Assembly (NCBI RefSeq): GCF_900112175.1
Contig: NZ_FOYT01000001.1
Span: 1,798,001-1,862,000 of the forward strand
Direction: 5' to 3'
From: Halogeometricum rufum
GTDB taxonomy: Archaea > Halobacteriota > Halobacteria > Halobacteriales > Haloferacaceae
DNA length: 64,000 bases
The notes under the pieces were generated by a model that saw only the letters and a program-made list of their open reading frames with translations, did not search any database and was not told the DNA's origin. The position numbers and the translations under genes are program-made. This document shows, piece by piece, positions 34,192 through 42,534 of this stretch (the stretch's first letter is position 1; the number at the start of each line of letters is the position of its first letter).

Positions 34192-34404
34192 TCAGCGGTC
34201 GAGGTAGCCGAGGTCCGCCAGTTGCTCGGCGATGTCCTCGAACTGGGCTTCGGTGAGTTTGCCCTCTCGCTGGTGTTGGATGACGATGCTGCGGAGGAGG
34301 AACCGGACGAGGTCGCTCGTGCTGGAGAAACTCGTGCCTTCGATGGTCGTCTCGACGCGTTCGGCGAGGTCTTTCGGTATCGACACCGTGGTGTAGTCGG
34401 TCAT
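34192..34404 (-). CDS. Ribbon-helix-helix (CopG/MetJ-type) DNA-binding protein
   Basis: 70 residues: a beta strand DYTTVSIPKDLAERVE followed by two helices (TSTSDLVRFLLRSIVIQHQ...), the RHH fold that dimerises to bind operators. The C-terminal ~20 residues form an acidic helix. A start at 34404 is preferred over an upstream in-frame codon because the strand begins there. No toxin partner is adjacent, so it is more likely a stand-alone regulator. Confidence 0.8.
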   Translation of the reverse strand: MTDYTTVSIPKDLAERVETTIEGTSFSSTSDLVRFLLRSIVIQHQREGKLTEAQFEDIAEQLADLGYLDR

Positions 34405-34433
34405 CGTCGTACCGGCAGAAGGACCTCCCACCG

Positions 34434-34439
34434 GTTAAC
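34434..34439 (-). promoter_or_regulatory. TATA-like box of the RHH gene
   Basis: GTTAAC is centred about 33 nt upstream of the ATG at 34404. A separate element at 34468-34474 serves the divergent gene. Confidence 0.3.
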
Positions 34440-34467
34440 AGGTACGGACGGTCGGAGTCGTTCGGGG

Positions 34468-34474
34468 GTTTTTC
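34468..34474 (+). promoter_or_regulatory. TATA-like box of the DUF5789-like gene
   Basis: GTTTTTC is centred about 30 nt before the ATG at 34501. Confidence 0.35.
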
Positions 34475-34500
34475 AACGCGCGGCGTCCTAACGCTCGTTG

Positions 34501-34827
34501 ATGGCCGCACGACCACCACCGCAGGACGACGACGAACCCGACTCGCTCGAGTTCGGCATCGCCGCACTCGCGAAGGACCTGTCGGAGGCGGACATAACCT
34601 ACCCCGTCACCGCCGACGAACTCGTCCGCGAACTCGACGACGTCGCCGTGCCGTACAACGCCGCCGGAGGGACCGTTCGCCTCAGCGAAGCGCTCGAGTC
34701 GGTGCCGCAGTCTCGCTTCGCCAGCAAGGCGGAACTGCTCGACCACCTCCACCCGGTGTTCGAGGAGTACCGGCAGTCGGCGTCGAACAACATCCTCGGC
34801 CAACTCCGCGCGCTGCTCCCGTTCTGA
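34501..34827 (+). CDS. DUF5789-like haloarchaeal protein
   Basis: A 108-residue soluble protein with LEFGIAALAKDLSEADITYPVTADELVRELDDVAVPYNAAGGTVRLSEALESV and LLDHLHPVFEEYRQ, the pattern I associate with the haloarchaeal DUF5789 family. Function unknown. The ATG at 34501 is preferred to a TTG one codon upstream. Confidence 0.75.
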   Translation: MAARPPPQDDDEPDSLEFGIAALAKDLSEADITYPVTADELVRELDDVAVPYNAAGGTVRLSEALESVPQSRFASKAELLDHLHPVFEEYRQSASNNILGQLRALLPF

Positions 34828-34968
34828 AGCGGTCTCTCCCGCGTCGTCGTCGCGCCGCGCTCTCGGGCGTCGTCAGCGGCGTCGCCGGCCCCCGGCGTTG
34901 ACGGCTGTGCGCCGGGCGTCTGTGACGTGCGAAGTCCCCGGCGTCGTCGGTTCGCGCGTTCCCGGTTC

Positions 34969-35883
34969 CTACCGGTCGAGTTCCTCGTCTATCTTCCGGA
35001 GCGTGTCGCGGTGCAGCGAGAGGATGAGGTCCGAGAGGACGCCGAACATCAGCAGTTGCACGCCGACGATGACGGCGAACGCCGCGACGACGGCCAGCAC
35101 CTCGTGGGAGACGCGGACGGTCACCCACTCGATGCCGACGTAGGCGGCGATGATGACCCCCGTGAGCGTGGAGACGCCACCGACGCTCCCGAAGTAGAAG
35201 AGCGGGTTGTTCGTCTTCGCCCGGCGGTAGAGTTCGAGGAAGATGATGCCGCCGTCGCGGATGGGCCGCAGGTTCGTGTCCGACCCGGACGGGCGCGGCA
35301 GGTACGAGACGGGGACCACCGTCGTCTCGATGTTGCGCTTGACGCACTCGACGGCCATCTCCGTCTCGACGCCGAAGCCGTCGGCGGTGAGCGTCATCCG
35401 ACCGAACGAGGCGCGCGTGAACGCGCGGTAGCCCGAGAGGATGTCCTCGAAGTCCTGCCCGTGGATGGTGGCGAACGCCCGGTTGACCACGCGGTTGCCG
35501 AACTGGTTGAACCGCGTCATCGCGCCGTCGCGCATGTCGGCGAACCGGTCGCCGATGACGTGTTCGTACCCCTCGTCCAGAGGTGCGAGCATCGCCTCGG
35601 CGTCCGCCGCGCGGTACGTCGCGTCGCCGTCCAGCATCAGGATGTACGGGGCGTCGACGTGGTACTCGACGGCCTCCCGGATGGCCTGCCCCTTCCCCGA
35701 CCCCGACTGCATCACGACCCGCGCGCCGTGCTCCTCGGCGAGTTCGGCCGTCCCGTCCTCGGACCCGCCGTCGATGACGAGGACGTTCTCGAACCCCTCC
35801 TCGCGGAAGTCGTCGACGACGTCGCCGATGGTTTCGGCCTCGTTGTACGTCGGGATGAGGATGCAGACGTCGTCGTAGTCCAT
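34969..35883 (-). CDS. aglJ: GT2 dolichyl-phosphate hexosyltransferase, first sugar of the N-glycan
   Basis: A 304-residue family 2 glycosyltransferase. The nucleotide-sugar domain has ILIPTYNEAETIGDVV, VIDGGSEDGTAEL, the DXD motif in MLDGDATY, and FEDILSGYRAFTR. Two C-terminal membrane helices (about 225-245 and 258-283) follow. It matches AglJ of Haloferax volcanii, which adds the first hexose to dolichyl phosphate, and it lies at the same end of the agl cluster. The leaderless ATG at 35883 was chosen; the open frame continues upstream only as antisense to the neighbouring gene. Confidence 0.9.
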   Translation of the reverse strand: MDYDDVCILIPTYNEAETIGDVVDDFREEGFENVLVIDGGSEDGTAELAEEHGARVVMQSGSGKGQAIREAVEYHVDAPYILMLDGDATYRAADAEAMLAPLDEGYEHVIGDRFADMRDGAMTRFNQFGNRVVNRAFATIHGQDFEDILSGYRAFTRASFGRMTLTADGFGVETEMAVECVKRNIETTVVPVSYLPRPSGSDTNLRPIRDGGIIFLELYRRAKTNNPLFYFGSVGGVSTLTGVIIAAYVGIEWVTVRVSHEVLAVVAAFAVIVGVQLLMFGVLSDLILSLHRDTLRKIDEELDR

Positions 35884-35907
35884 TAGGCAAAACTGCGACA
35901 GGGATCG

Positions 35908-35914
35908 GTAAAAG
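35908..35914 (-). promoter_or_regulatory. TATA box of aglJ
   Basis: CTTTTAC on the minus strand is centred 28 nt upstream of the aglJ ATG. Confidence 0.5.
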
Positions 35915-36036
35915 GGGTTGCGGAACGCCCCCGGCACCGTCTGCGGCCGAACGGCGTCCTCGGTCACCCGTCGATGAAGGGGCGTCCCCCGGCTGCCGCC
36001 GCGGCCCCCGCGACGGCCCGCCCGCCGACCGCGGGG

Positions 36037-36043
36037 ATTTTTG
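36037..36043 (+). promoter_or_regulatory. TATA-like box of the GT2/GT4/sulfatase-like operon
   Basis: ATTTTTG is centred 27 nt before the ATG at 36067, giving divergent promoters with aglJ in the 183-bp gap. Confidence 0.4.
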
Positions 36044-36066
36044 TGCTGGTCCGCAAACCGCCGGTC

Positions 36067-37221
36067 ATGCGAACGTACGTCCGCCGATTTCTCGGCGCAA
36101 TCGCGGGGCTCGTCTCGCTGACGGGACTCCCGTATCTGCTGTACCTCGCGCTGTACGCCGTCTGGAAGCCCGAGGGGTCGCCCGCCGACAAGCGGCGGGC
36201 GGAACCGACGGTGAGCATCGTCCTGCCGACGTACAACGAGGAGCGAATCATCGAGAACAAACTCCGCGACGTGGTCTCCCTGGACTACCCGATGGAGAAG
36301 GTCGAAGTCGTCATCGTGGACTCCTCGGACGACGACACGCGCGACATCGTCCGGAACTTCTTCGCCGACCGGGAGGCGCCGACGCTGAACCTCATCGAGG
36401 AGGACGAACGCCGCGGCCTCGCGCCCGCCCTCAACGACGCGTACGCGGCCGCCGAGAACGAGATGGTCGTCAAGACGGACTGCGACTCGAAAGTCGCCGC
36501 CGACGCGCTTCGCGAGGCGGCCGCGAACCTCGCCGACCCCGACGTGGGCGCCGTGACCGGCCGCAACGTGGACGTCCTCGGCGGGAGCGACGTGGAGGAG
36601 GGCTACCGCGGCGTGCAGGCGAAGATTCAGACGCTGGAGTCGCACATCGACTCGACGCTCATCTTCCACGGGCCGTTCTCCGCGTTCGAGAACGACGACA
36701 TCGTCCCCATCGACCCCGACTCCATCGCCGACGACACCGAACTCGCCCTCCTCATCCGCCGCAACGGCAAGCGCGTCCTGTTCGACCCGGACGTGCGCTA
36801 CAAGGAGGCGTCGCACTCGGAGTTCGGCAAGCGCCGCACGCAGAAGGACCGCCGCGCGATGGGCCTGCTGCGACTCCTATTCCAGCACCGCGACGCCGTC
36901 GGCCGGCACGGCCTGTACGGCGGCGTCGTCCTCCCGTTCAACTGGTGGTTCATGGTCGTCTCGCCGTGGCTCCTCGCCGGCGCGGTGACGCTCTCGACGC
37001 TGTTCGGCCTCCTCGTCGCCGGCCCGTTCGGCCTCGCGGTGCCCGCGGCCGTCGGCGCGTTCACCCTCCTCGGGTCTCGCGACCTGTTGGGCCCGCTCCA
37101 GCCGTTCCACGCGGTGTTCGACACGCAGGTGTCGCTGCTGTTCGCCGCGGTAAAACTGCTCCGCGGCGAGGGGTCGGCCGTCTGGGAAGTGGACGAGGAA
37201 CTGCGCGACGTGTACGAGTGA
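36067..37221 (+). CDS. GT2-family membrane glycosyltransferase
   Basis: 384 residues. One membrane helix at about 10-32 is followed by the GT2 domain (VSIVLPTYNEERIIENKL, VVIVDSSDDDT, the acidic KTDCDSKV motif, AVTGRNVDVLGGSD, and an ED-like SIADDTELALLIRRNGKRV with the RRTQKDRRAMG acceptor region). Two to three C-terminal helices (about 285-345) complete it. The architecture is that of processive-type or polyprenyl-linked GT2 enzymes. It begins a three-gene forward operon. It probably extends the lipid-linked glycan; the exact sugar is unknown. Confidence 0.85.
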   Translation: MRTYVRRFLGAIAGLVSLTGLPYLLYLALYAVWKPEGSPADKRRAEPTVSIVLPTYNEERIIENKLRDVVSLDYPMEKVEVVIVDSSDDDTRDIVRNFFADREAPTLNLIEEDERRGLAPALNDAYAAAENEMVVKTDCDSKVAADALREAAANLADPDVGAVTGRNVDVLGGSDVEEGYRGVQAKIQTLESHIDSTLIFHGPFSAFENDDIVPIDPDSIADDTELALLIRRNGKRVLFDPDVRYKEASHSEFGKRRTQKDRRAMGLLRLLFQHRDAVGRHGLYGGVVLPFNWWFMVVSPWLLAGAVTLSTLFGLLVAGPFGLAVPAAVGAFTLLGSRDLLGPLQPFHAVFDTQVSLLFAAVKLLRGEGSAVWEVDEELRDVYE

Positions 37222-37237
37222 GCCGTCGGAGCCACCG

Positions 37238-38308
37238 ATGAAGCTACTGCAGGTGACGCCGCGGTATCCGCCGCAGTCCGGCGGCGTGGAGACGCACGTC
37301 CGCGAGCTAGCCGAACGGCTGGTCGAACGCGGCCACGACGTGACCGTCCTCGCCGCCGACGCGGGCGACGGCGGTTTCCGGCGGGAGCGACGGAACGGCG
37401 TCCGGGTGCGCCGGTATCGGAGCCTCGCGCCCGGCGGCGCGATGCACGTCTGTCCGCAACTCGCGGCGGCGGTCCGCCGTGCCGACGCGGACGTCGTCCA
37501 CGCGCACAACTACCACTCGTTCCCCCTCCTGTTCGCCGCCCTCGGCGCCGGCGACCGGCCGTTCGTCGTCACCACCCACTACCACGGCGCCAGCGCCGAC
37601 TCGGTGCGCGACAGACTGCTCTCCGCGTACCGTCCCGTCGGCGGGTGGGCCGTCCGCCGCGCCGACGCAGCGATAGCGGTCAGCGAGTGGGAGCGGGAGC
37701 GGTTGGCGGCCGACTTCGGCGTCGAGGCGACGGTGGTGCCGAACGGACTGGACGTCGAGCGCTTCGCCGCGGCCGACCCGCCGGACCGCGACCGGCCGTA
37801 TCTCCTCACCGTCGGACGGTTGGAGGAGTACAAAGGCGTCCAGCACGCGATTCGAGCGCTCGCGGACCTCCCCGACTACGACCTGCTCGTCGCCGGGAGC
37901 GGACCGTACCGCGAGGAGTTGGGCCGAATCGCCCGACGGGAGGGCGTCGACGACCGCGTCGAGTTCCTCGGCTACGTGGACGACGGCGCGCTGCCGGGAC
38001 TGTACGCCGGCGCGGCCGTCTACCTGGCGCTGAGCGAGTTCGAGTCCTACGGCATGACCGTCGCCGAGGCCATCGCGGCGGGGACGCCCTGCGTCGTCCG
38101 CGAGTCGGGCGCGCTGGTCGACTGGGCCGGGCGGCGCGGGTGCGTCGGCGTCGACTCCGTCGCGCCGGCCCCCGTCGCGGCCGCCGTCGGGGCGGCGAGC
38201 GATGCGGTCCCGGACGCGTCGGCGCTCCTCGGTTGGGACGACGTCGCCGAGCGCCTCGCGTCGGAGTACAGAGCGCTTTTGTCGTCCGATGAAAAGGGGG
38301 ACGCATGA
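37238..38308 (+). CDS. GT4-family glycosyltransferase
   Basis: A 356-residue GT-B enzyme. The N-terminal Rossmann half contains TPRYPPQSGGVETHVRELAERL and HAHNYHSFPLLFAAL. The C-terminal half has VVPNGLDVERF, LLTVGRLEEYKGVQHAIRAL and the EX7E motif in EFESYGMTVAEAIAAGTP. It has no membrane segment, so it acts at the cytoplasmic face. It follows the GT2 gene after 16 bp and overlaps the sulfatase-like gene by 4 bp (ATGA), which implies a shared product. Confidence 0.9.
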   Translation: MKLLQVTPRYPPQSGGVETHVRELAERLVERGHDVTVLAADAGDGGFRRERRNGVRVRRYRSLAPGGAMHVCPQLAAAVRRADADVVHAHNYHSFPLLFAALGAGDRPFVVTTHYHGASADSVRDRLLSAYRPVGGWAVRRADAAIAVSEWERERLAADFGVEATVVPNGLDVERFAAADPPDRDRPYLLTVGRLEEYKGVQHAIRALADLPDYDLLVAGSGPYREELGRIARREGVDDRVEFLGYVDDGALPGLYAGAAVYLALSEFESYGMTVAEAIAAGTPCVVRESGALVDWAGRRGCVGVDSVAPAPVAAAVGAASDAVPDASALLGWDDVAERLASEYRALLSSDEKGDA

Positions 38309-39669
38309 ACGTCCTGCTCGTCACCGTCGACTCGCTCCGCGCCGACCGCGTCAACGAGGAGGTCATGCCGTTCACCCGGTCGTTCGCCGACGACGCCCTG
38401 GAGTTCACCGAGTGCGTCGCCAACGGCCCGGCGACGCCCGCGTCGTTCCCCGCGATTCACGCGAGCCGCCACTTCGCGAGCATCGAGGGACTGGGCATCC
38501 CCGCCGAGGGCGGCGGCGTCGTCACCCTCGCCGAACGACTGCGCGACGCCGGCTACGCGACGAGCGGGTACACGGACAACCACTTCGCCAGCGGGTCGTA
38601 CCACTTCGACCGCGGGTTCGACCGGATGCACGACGCCAGTAGCACCACCGAGGCGGGGAAGTTGAAGCAGTTCGTCCAGTCGAACCTCGACAAGGACGGC
38701 GCCCTGTTCAAGACGATAGAGCGGGTCTACACCCGCGTCGACGCGCTCTGGTCCACGACGACGGGCAACGAGAGCGAGTACGAACGCGCCGAGTCGCTCA
38801 ACCGACGAACCCTCGACTGGATCGCCGAACGCGACGACGACGAGGACTGGTTCGTCTGGCTCCACTACATGGACGTCCACCACCCCTACGAGGCGCCCGA
38901 CGAGTACCAGCGGCAGTTCCTCGACGACCCCGAGAGCGTCGCCGAGTGCCGCCGCCTCTCCCGGAAGGGGACGCACCACCCCGAGGAGATGACCGAGGAA
39001 GAGTGGGAGACGATACGCCGACTCTACGACGCCGAGTGCGCGTACACGGACGACCAGTTCGAGTCGCTGCTGTCCGAACTGGACGAACGCGGGATTCGCG
39101 ACGACACCGTCGTCTGCCTCACCGCAGACCACGGCGAACTCGTCGGCGAACACGGCCACGCGGGCCACCCGCCGGAGTTCTGGGAGGGCATCGTCCGCGT
39201 GCCGTTCGTCGTGGACGGCGTCGACGAGACGGGGACGGTGGACGGGCAGGTCCGCCTCATCGACCTCCCACCGACGCTGACGGACGCCGTCGGCCTCGAC
39301 GCGACGGCGGCGTGGCAGGGCGAGTCGGCGCTGGCCGTCGCGCGCGGCGACGCCGACGCCCGCGAGTTCGCCTTCGGCGACGTGGGCCGGCAGATAGACT
39401 ACACGCGGAGCTACGTCCGCCGCGCCGACGGCTGGAAGCTGATGCGCCACGGCGACGACGGGGAGTTCCTCTACGACGTCCGCGCGACGCCCGCGGAGGC
39501 CCCCGAGGACAACCGCGTGGACGACTCGCCCCCCGAGTACGCCGACCTGACCGACCGACTGGACGAACATCAAGAGCGGATGGCCGCCCTGCGGAGCGGC
39601 GACGGCGGCGTCGACGAGGACGACGAGATGGTCGAACAGCACCTGCGCGAACTCGGCTACCTGGAGTAG
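38305..39669 (+). CDS. Sulfatase-like hydrolase/transferase (AP superfamily)
   Basis: A 454-residue alkaline-phosphatase-superfamily enzyme. Metal sites are VTVDSLRADR at the N-terminus, HYMDVHHPYEAP, and TADHGELVGEHGHAGH late in the chain. The nucleophile region reads GPATPASFPAI: no Cys/Ser-x-Pro-x-Arg sulfatase signature, so it is unlikely to be a formylglycine sulfatase and more likely a phospho- or phosphoglycerol-type hydrolase or transferase. It has no signal peptide. It ends LRELGYLE, the tail shared by the other five members in this locus. It is coupled by ATGA overlap to the GT4 gene. Confidence 0.85.
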   Translation: MNVLLVTVDSLRADRVNEEVMPFTRSFADDALEFTECVANGPATPASFPAIHASRHFASIEGLGIPAEGGGVVTLAERLRDAGYATSGYTDNHFASGSYHFDRGFDRMHDASSTTEAGKLKQFVQSNLDKDGALFKTIERVYTRVDALWSTTTGNESEYERAESLNRRTLDWIAERDDDEDWFVWLHYMDVHHPYEAPDEYQRQFLDDPESVAECRRLSRKGTHHPEEMTEEEWETIRRLYDAECAYTDDQFESLLSELDERGIRDDTVVCLTADHGELVGEHGHAGHPPEFWEGIVRVPFVVDGVDETGTVDGQVRLIDLPPTLTDAVGLDATAAWQGESALAVARGDADAREFAFGDVGRQIDYTRSYVRRADGWKLMRHGDDGEFLYDVRATPAEAPEDNRVDDSPPEYADLTDRLDEHQERMAALRSGDGGVDEDDEMVEQHLRELGYLE

Positions 39670-39685
39670 CGGCCGCCCGGCGTTC

Positions 39686-41083
39686 TCAGAGGTAACCCAG
39701 GTCTTCGAGTCGCTGGCTCGCGCTCTCGTCCACGTCGATGCGGTCGATGCTCTCCGTCGACTCGTCGAACGAGTCGAGGTAGGCGTCCATCGTCTCCACC
39801 AACTCCTCCCGTCGCGGGTGGTCCGAGAGCGGCGGTCCGGCCTCGAACTCCTCCTCGGTCGTGTCGTACAGTTCGACGGACTCCCCCTGCCGAATCAGCT
39901 TCAGGTCGTCCACGTACAGGGCGTGCTGTCCGGCGGTGTCGTCGCCGTACCGGCTCCAACTCCACGACCCCGAGTAGTCCTGCGTGAGGACGTGCTCGTG
40001 GTCCGCGAAGACGCTCGGCACCTGCGCGTGGTCCGCGTCCGCGCCGACGAGTTCGGCGACGGTGGCGTACAGACCCAGCGTGTTGACGCGTCCGTCCCGG
40101 CGTCCCGGGTCCTCGTCCATCTCCGCCGGCGGCTTGACGACCAACGGGACGCGGACGCCGGGTTCGTACAGGTGACCGTGGCCCATCGCGCCGTACTCCC
40201 CCAGACACTCGCCGTGGTCGGCCGTTATCGCGAACAGCGTGTCGTCCCACTCGCCGCGCTCCTTCAGGTCGTCCACGAGGCGGCCGACGTGCCGGTCGAG
40301 GTAACGTATCGACCCGTCGTACAGGCGTTCGTGGACGTCCATCGAGTCCGCCGGATACTCGCCGTCGGGGTGCTGTTGGACGCCGACGTCGTCCACCCGG
40401 TCCTCGTCGACGAACCGGTAGCGGTCCGCTCGCGGAAGTTTGTAGAGGTGCCGGACGTCCTTCATGTGCGCCTCGCTGTAGTGGGCGTACAGGAACCACG
40501 GCTCCGAGGCGTCGTCGAAGAACCGCGTCGCCGCCCGCGTCGTCTCCGTCGCGCCGTTGTCGTCGTCAGCGCCGAACAACTCGAAGCGGAACTGGAGGCC
40601 GTTGCCGACGTGCGAGAGGAAGTTCCGGTCCAGCGACGCGCGGAGGAAGCTGAGGTAGCGCCGGTGACTCGGGAGGTGTTTGTGCTCGTTGAAGAACTTC
40701 CGGACGTTCATCCCCCGTTCGAACCGGTGTTCGACGGCGTCGAACCGGTCGACGCCCTGGTCGAACCCGAACCCGGGGGTGACGAACGGGTTCGTCGTCA
40801 CCGCGCCCGTCTCGTGGCCGGCGTCCGCCAGCAGTTCCGGCAGGTGGGGCACGTCCACGTCGAGCGTCCCGCGCTGGCCGGCCCGGTGGTCGCCGGGGTA
40901 CAGGCCGGTGAAGAGGGAGGCGGTGGAGTCGAGGGTGACGGGGGCGGGGGAGATGGCGCGTTCGAAGACGACCGACTCGTCGGCGACCGAGTCGATGTTC
41001 GGCGTCGTCGGACGGGAGTGGCCGTAGCAGGACAGATTGGCCGCTCTCACCGCGTCCAGGACGACGATGCAGACGTTGACCAT
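39686..41083 (-). CDS. Sulfatase-like hydrolase/transferase (AP superfamily)
   Basis: 465 residues with metal motifs VVLDAVRAANLSCYGHSRPTTPNID, YAHYSEAHM and ITADHGECLGEYGAMGHGHLY. The nucleophile region is SPAPVTLDSTASLFTG, a Thr/Ser type without the C/S-x-P-x-R motif. The C-terminus is QRLEDLGYL. It has no signal peptide or membrane segment. It is a single transcription unit on the minus strand with its own TATA box and a 15-bp palindrome between the box and the start, which suggests separate regulation from the genes around it. Confidence 0.85.
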   Translation of the reverse strand: MVNVCIVVLDAVRAANLSCYGHSRPTTPNIDSVADESVVFERAISPAPVTLDSTASLFTGLYPGDHRAGQRGTLDVDVPHLPELLADAGHETGAVTTNPFVTPGFGFDQGVDRFDAVEHRFERGMNVRKFFNEHKHLPSHRRYLSFLRASLDRNFLSHVGNGLQFRFELFGADDDNGATETTRAATRFFDDASEPWFLYAHYSEAHMKDVRHLYKLPRADRYRFVDEDRVDDVGVQQHPDGEYPADSMDVHERLYDGSIRYLDRHVGRLVDDLKERGEWDDTLFAITADHGECLGEYGAMGHGHLYEPGVRVPLVVKPPAEMDEDPGRRDGRVNTLGLYATVAELVGADADHAQVPSVFADHEHVLTQDYSGSWSWSRYGDDTAGQHALYVDDLKLIRQGESVELYDTTEEEFEAGPPLSDHPRREELVETMDAYLDSFDESTESIDRIDVDESASQRLEDLGYL

Positions 41084-41095
41084 TTAAATACTGCC

Positions 41096-41110
41096 TTCGG
41101 CGACGCCGAA
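41096..41110. promoter_or_regulatory. Palindrome between TATA box and start of the 39686-41083 gene
   Basis: TTCGGCG-A-CGCCGAA is a perfect 7-bp inverted repeat with a single central base. It is placed just downstream of the TATA box at 41113-41119 where a repressor would block initiation. Confidence 0.45.
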
Positions 41111-41112
41111 CA

Positions 41113-41119
41113 AATATAT
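41113..41119 (-). promoter_or_regulatory. TATA box of the 39686-41083 sulfatase-like gene
   Basis: ATATATT on the minus strand is centred about 33 nt from the ATG at 41083. Confidence 0.5.
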
Positions 41120-41184
41120 GTCGGTTCCGCGGGGGAGGCGTCCGAGCGCGGGCGATGCGCCGCCGGTGACCCCGGGCGCTACTG

Positions 41185-42534
41185 CTACTCCAGATAGCCG
41201 AGTTCCGAGAGTCGGTCTCTGGTCGCGTCGTCGACGTCCATCGTCTCCTCGCCGTACACGCCGGCGTCGACGGAGTCGAGTGCCGCCCGGAGGTCCTCGG
41301 GCACGTCCTCGCGCGGGTCTGACTCGCCGGGGTCCGCCGAGAGGTCGAACCAGACCGCCTCGTCGAGGCCGGGGACGACCACGAGTTTCGCGTCGTCCAC
41401 CCAGACGGCGCGCTGGTCGTAGCCGTACGCCGTCTCCTCGCAGAGGACCGGCCGGGACGGGTCCGGAGCGCCGAGTTCGGCCCCCGTCGTCGCCGGCGCG
41501 TCCGCCACGTCGAGGGCGTCGAGGACCGTCGGAACCACGTCCACCAGCGAGACGCGTTCGTCGGACGTTCCGGACGGCAGGGTCGGCGCGTCGACCCACA
41601 GGGGCACGCGGGCGACTTCTTCGAGGACGCTGTGTCCGTGGTCGGTGGCGTAGAACCCGCGCGGGTCGTCGTTGAGGCGGCGTTCCAGCGACGGATGCTC
41701 CCAGAACGCCTCGCCGTGGTCGCCGCAGACGACGACCACGGTGTCGTCGGGGACGGCGTCGAGGAGGCGCGCCAGTTCGTCGTCGGCCCCGCGGACCGAC
41801 GCGTCGTACGCGCGCCGTCGCGCGTCGGCGTACGCCTCGAACCCCTCGCCCGACGCCTCCTCGCGGAAGCGCCAGTCTTCGAGGCCCTCGACGTCCGGCA
41901 CGTCGAACGTCTCGCGGTGGTCCGCGGGCACGTCGAGGGGCGCGTGCGGGTCGCCGAGGTGGAGGTGGAGGAACCACCGGTCCCGGCCGTCCACCCAGTC
42001 GAGCGCTCTCGACACCTGGTCGGCGGCCGGCGTGTAGCGCATGTCGACCGTCTGGAAGCGGTCGCCCGTCGCCTTCGCCGCCATCGGAATCGCGGTCAGC
42101 ATCGCCGTGTCGTAGCCGGCCGATTCGAGGAGTTCCGGAATCGTCGGCACCGACGCGGTGGGTCGCGCGGGGAACTGCTCTGACGAGAGGTCCCGGTACT
42201 CCGTCTCGAACCGGCCGCCGTGTTCGTGCGGGTAGCGACCCGACAGCAACGACGGGACCGAGGGGAACGTCCACGGACTCGGCGCGACGGCGTGCGAGAA
42301 CGCCGCGCCGTCGAACGCGTCCAGCGTCGGCGTCGTCGACCGGTCGTGTCCGAACGCCGAGACGTGGTCCGCGCGGAGGCAGTCGACGACGACGAACAGC
42401 ACGTTCCGCGGGTCCCCGACCGTCGCGTCGTACGAGACGTCCCTGTCCCGGCGTTCCAGCCAGTGTTTGACCTTGTGGCGCGTGTTGACGAACGCGTTGT
42501 TCAGGCGGGGGAAGCGCTGCAGCGGGTTGCTCAT
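41185..42534 (-). CDS. Sulfatase-like hydrolase/transferase (AP superfamily)
   Basis: 449 residues. After a basic N-terminal helix (about 1-35; KVKHWLERRDRD) come the metal motif FVVVDCLRADHVSAFGHDRSTTPTLD, the nucleophile region SPWTFPSVPSLLSG (Thr), HLHLGDPHAPLDVP and VVCGDHGEAFWEHP. It ends DRLSELGYLE. The reading frame stays open far upstream but this is antisense to other genes; the real ATG at 42534 overlaps the stop of the next upstream gene (ATGA). It is the last gene of the GT4 - AP - AP minus-strand run. The Thr nucleophile again argues against classical sulfate-ester cleavage. Confidence 0.85.
   Translation of the reverse strand: MSNPLQRFPRLNNAFVNTRHKVKHWLERRDRDVSYDATVGDPRNVLFVVVDCLRADHVSAFGHDRSTTPTLDAFDGAAFSHAVAPSPWTFPSVPSLLSGRYPHEHGGRFETEYRDLSSEQFPARPTASVPTIPELLESAGYDTAMLTAIPMAAKATGDRFQTVDMRYTPAADQVSRALDWVDGRDRWFLHLHLGDPHAPLDVPADHRETFDVPDVEGLEDWRFREEASGEGFEAYADARRRAYDASVRGADDELARLLDAVPDDTVVVVCGDHGEAFWEHPSLERRLNDDPRGFYATDHGHSVLEEVARVPLWVDAPTLPSGTSDERVSLVDVVPTVLDALDVADAPATTGAELGAPDPSRPVLCEETAYGYDQRAVWVDDAKLVVVPGLDEAVWFDLSADPGESDPREDVPEDLRAALDSVDAGVYGEETMDVDDATRDRLSELGYLE

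Noticed and set aside
34192-34404. RHH protein ending LADLGYLDR, similar to the tail of the AP-superfamily proteins
   Set aside because: In this protein the segment belongs to the acidic C-terminal helix of a DNA-binding protein outside the phosphatase group; the likeness is most likely chance.
38305-39669. Annotation as formylglycine-dependent sulfatase
   Set aside because: No C/S-x-P-x-R signature is found in this or the five related proteins, and no formylglycine-generating enzyme is nearby.
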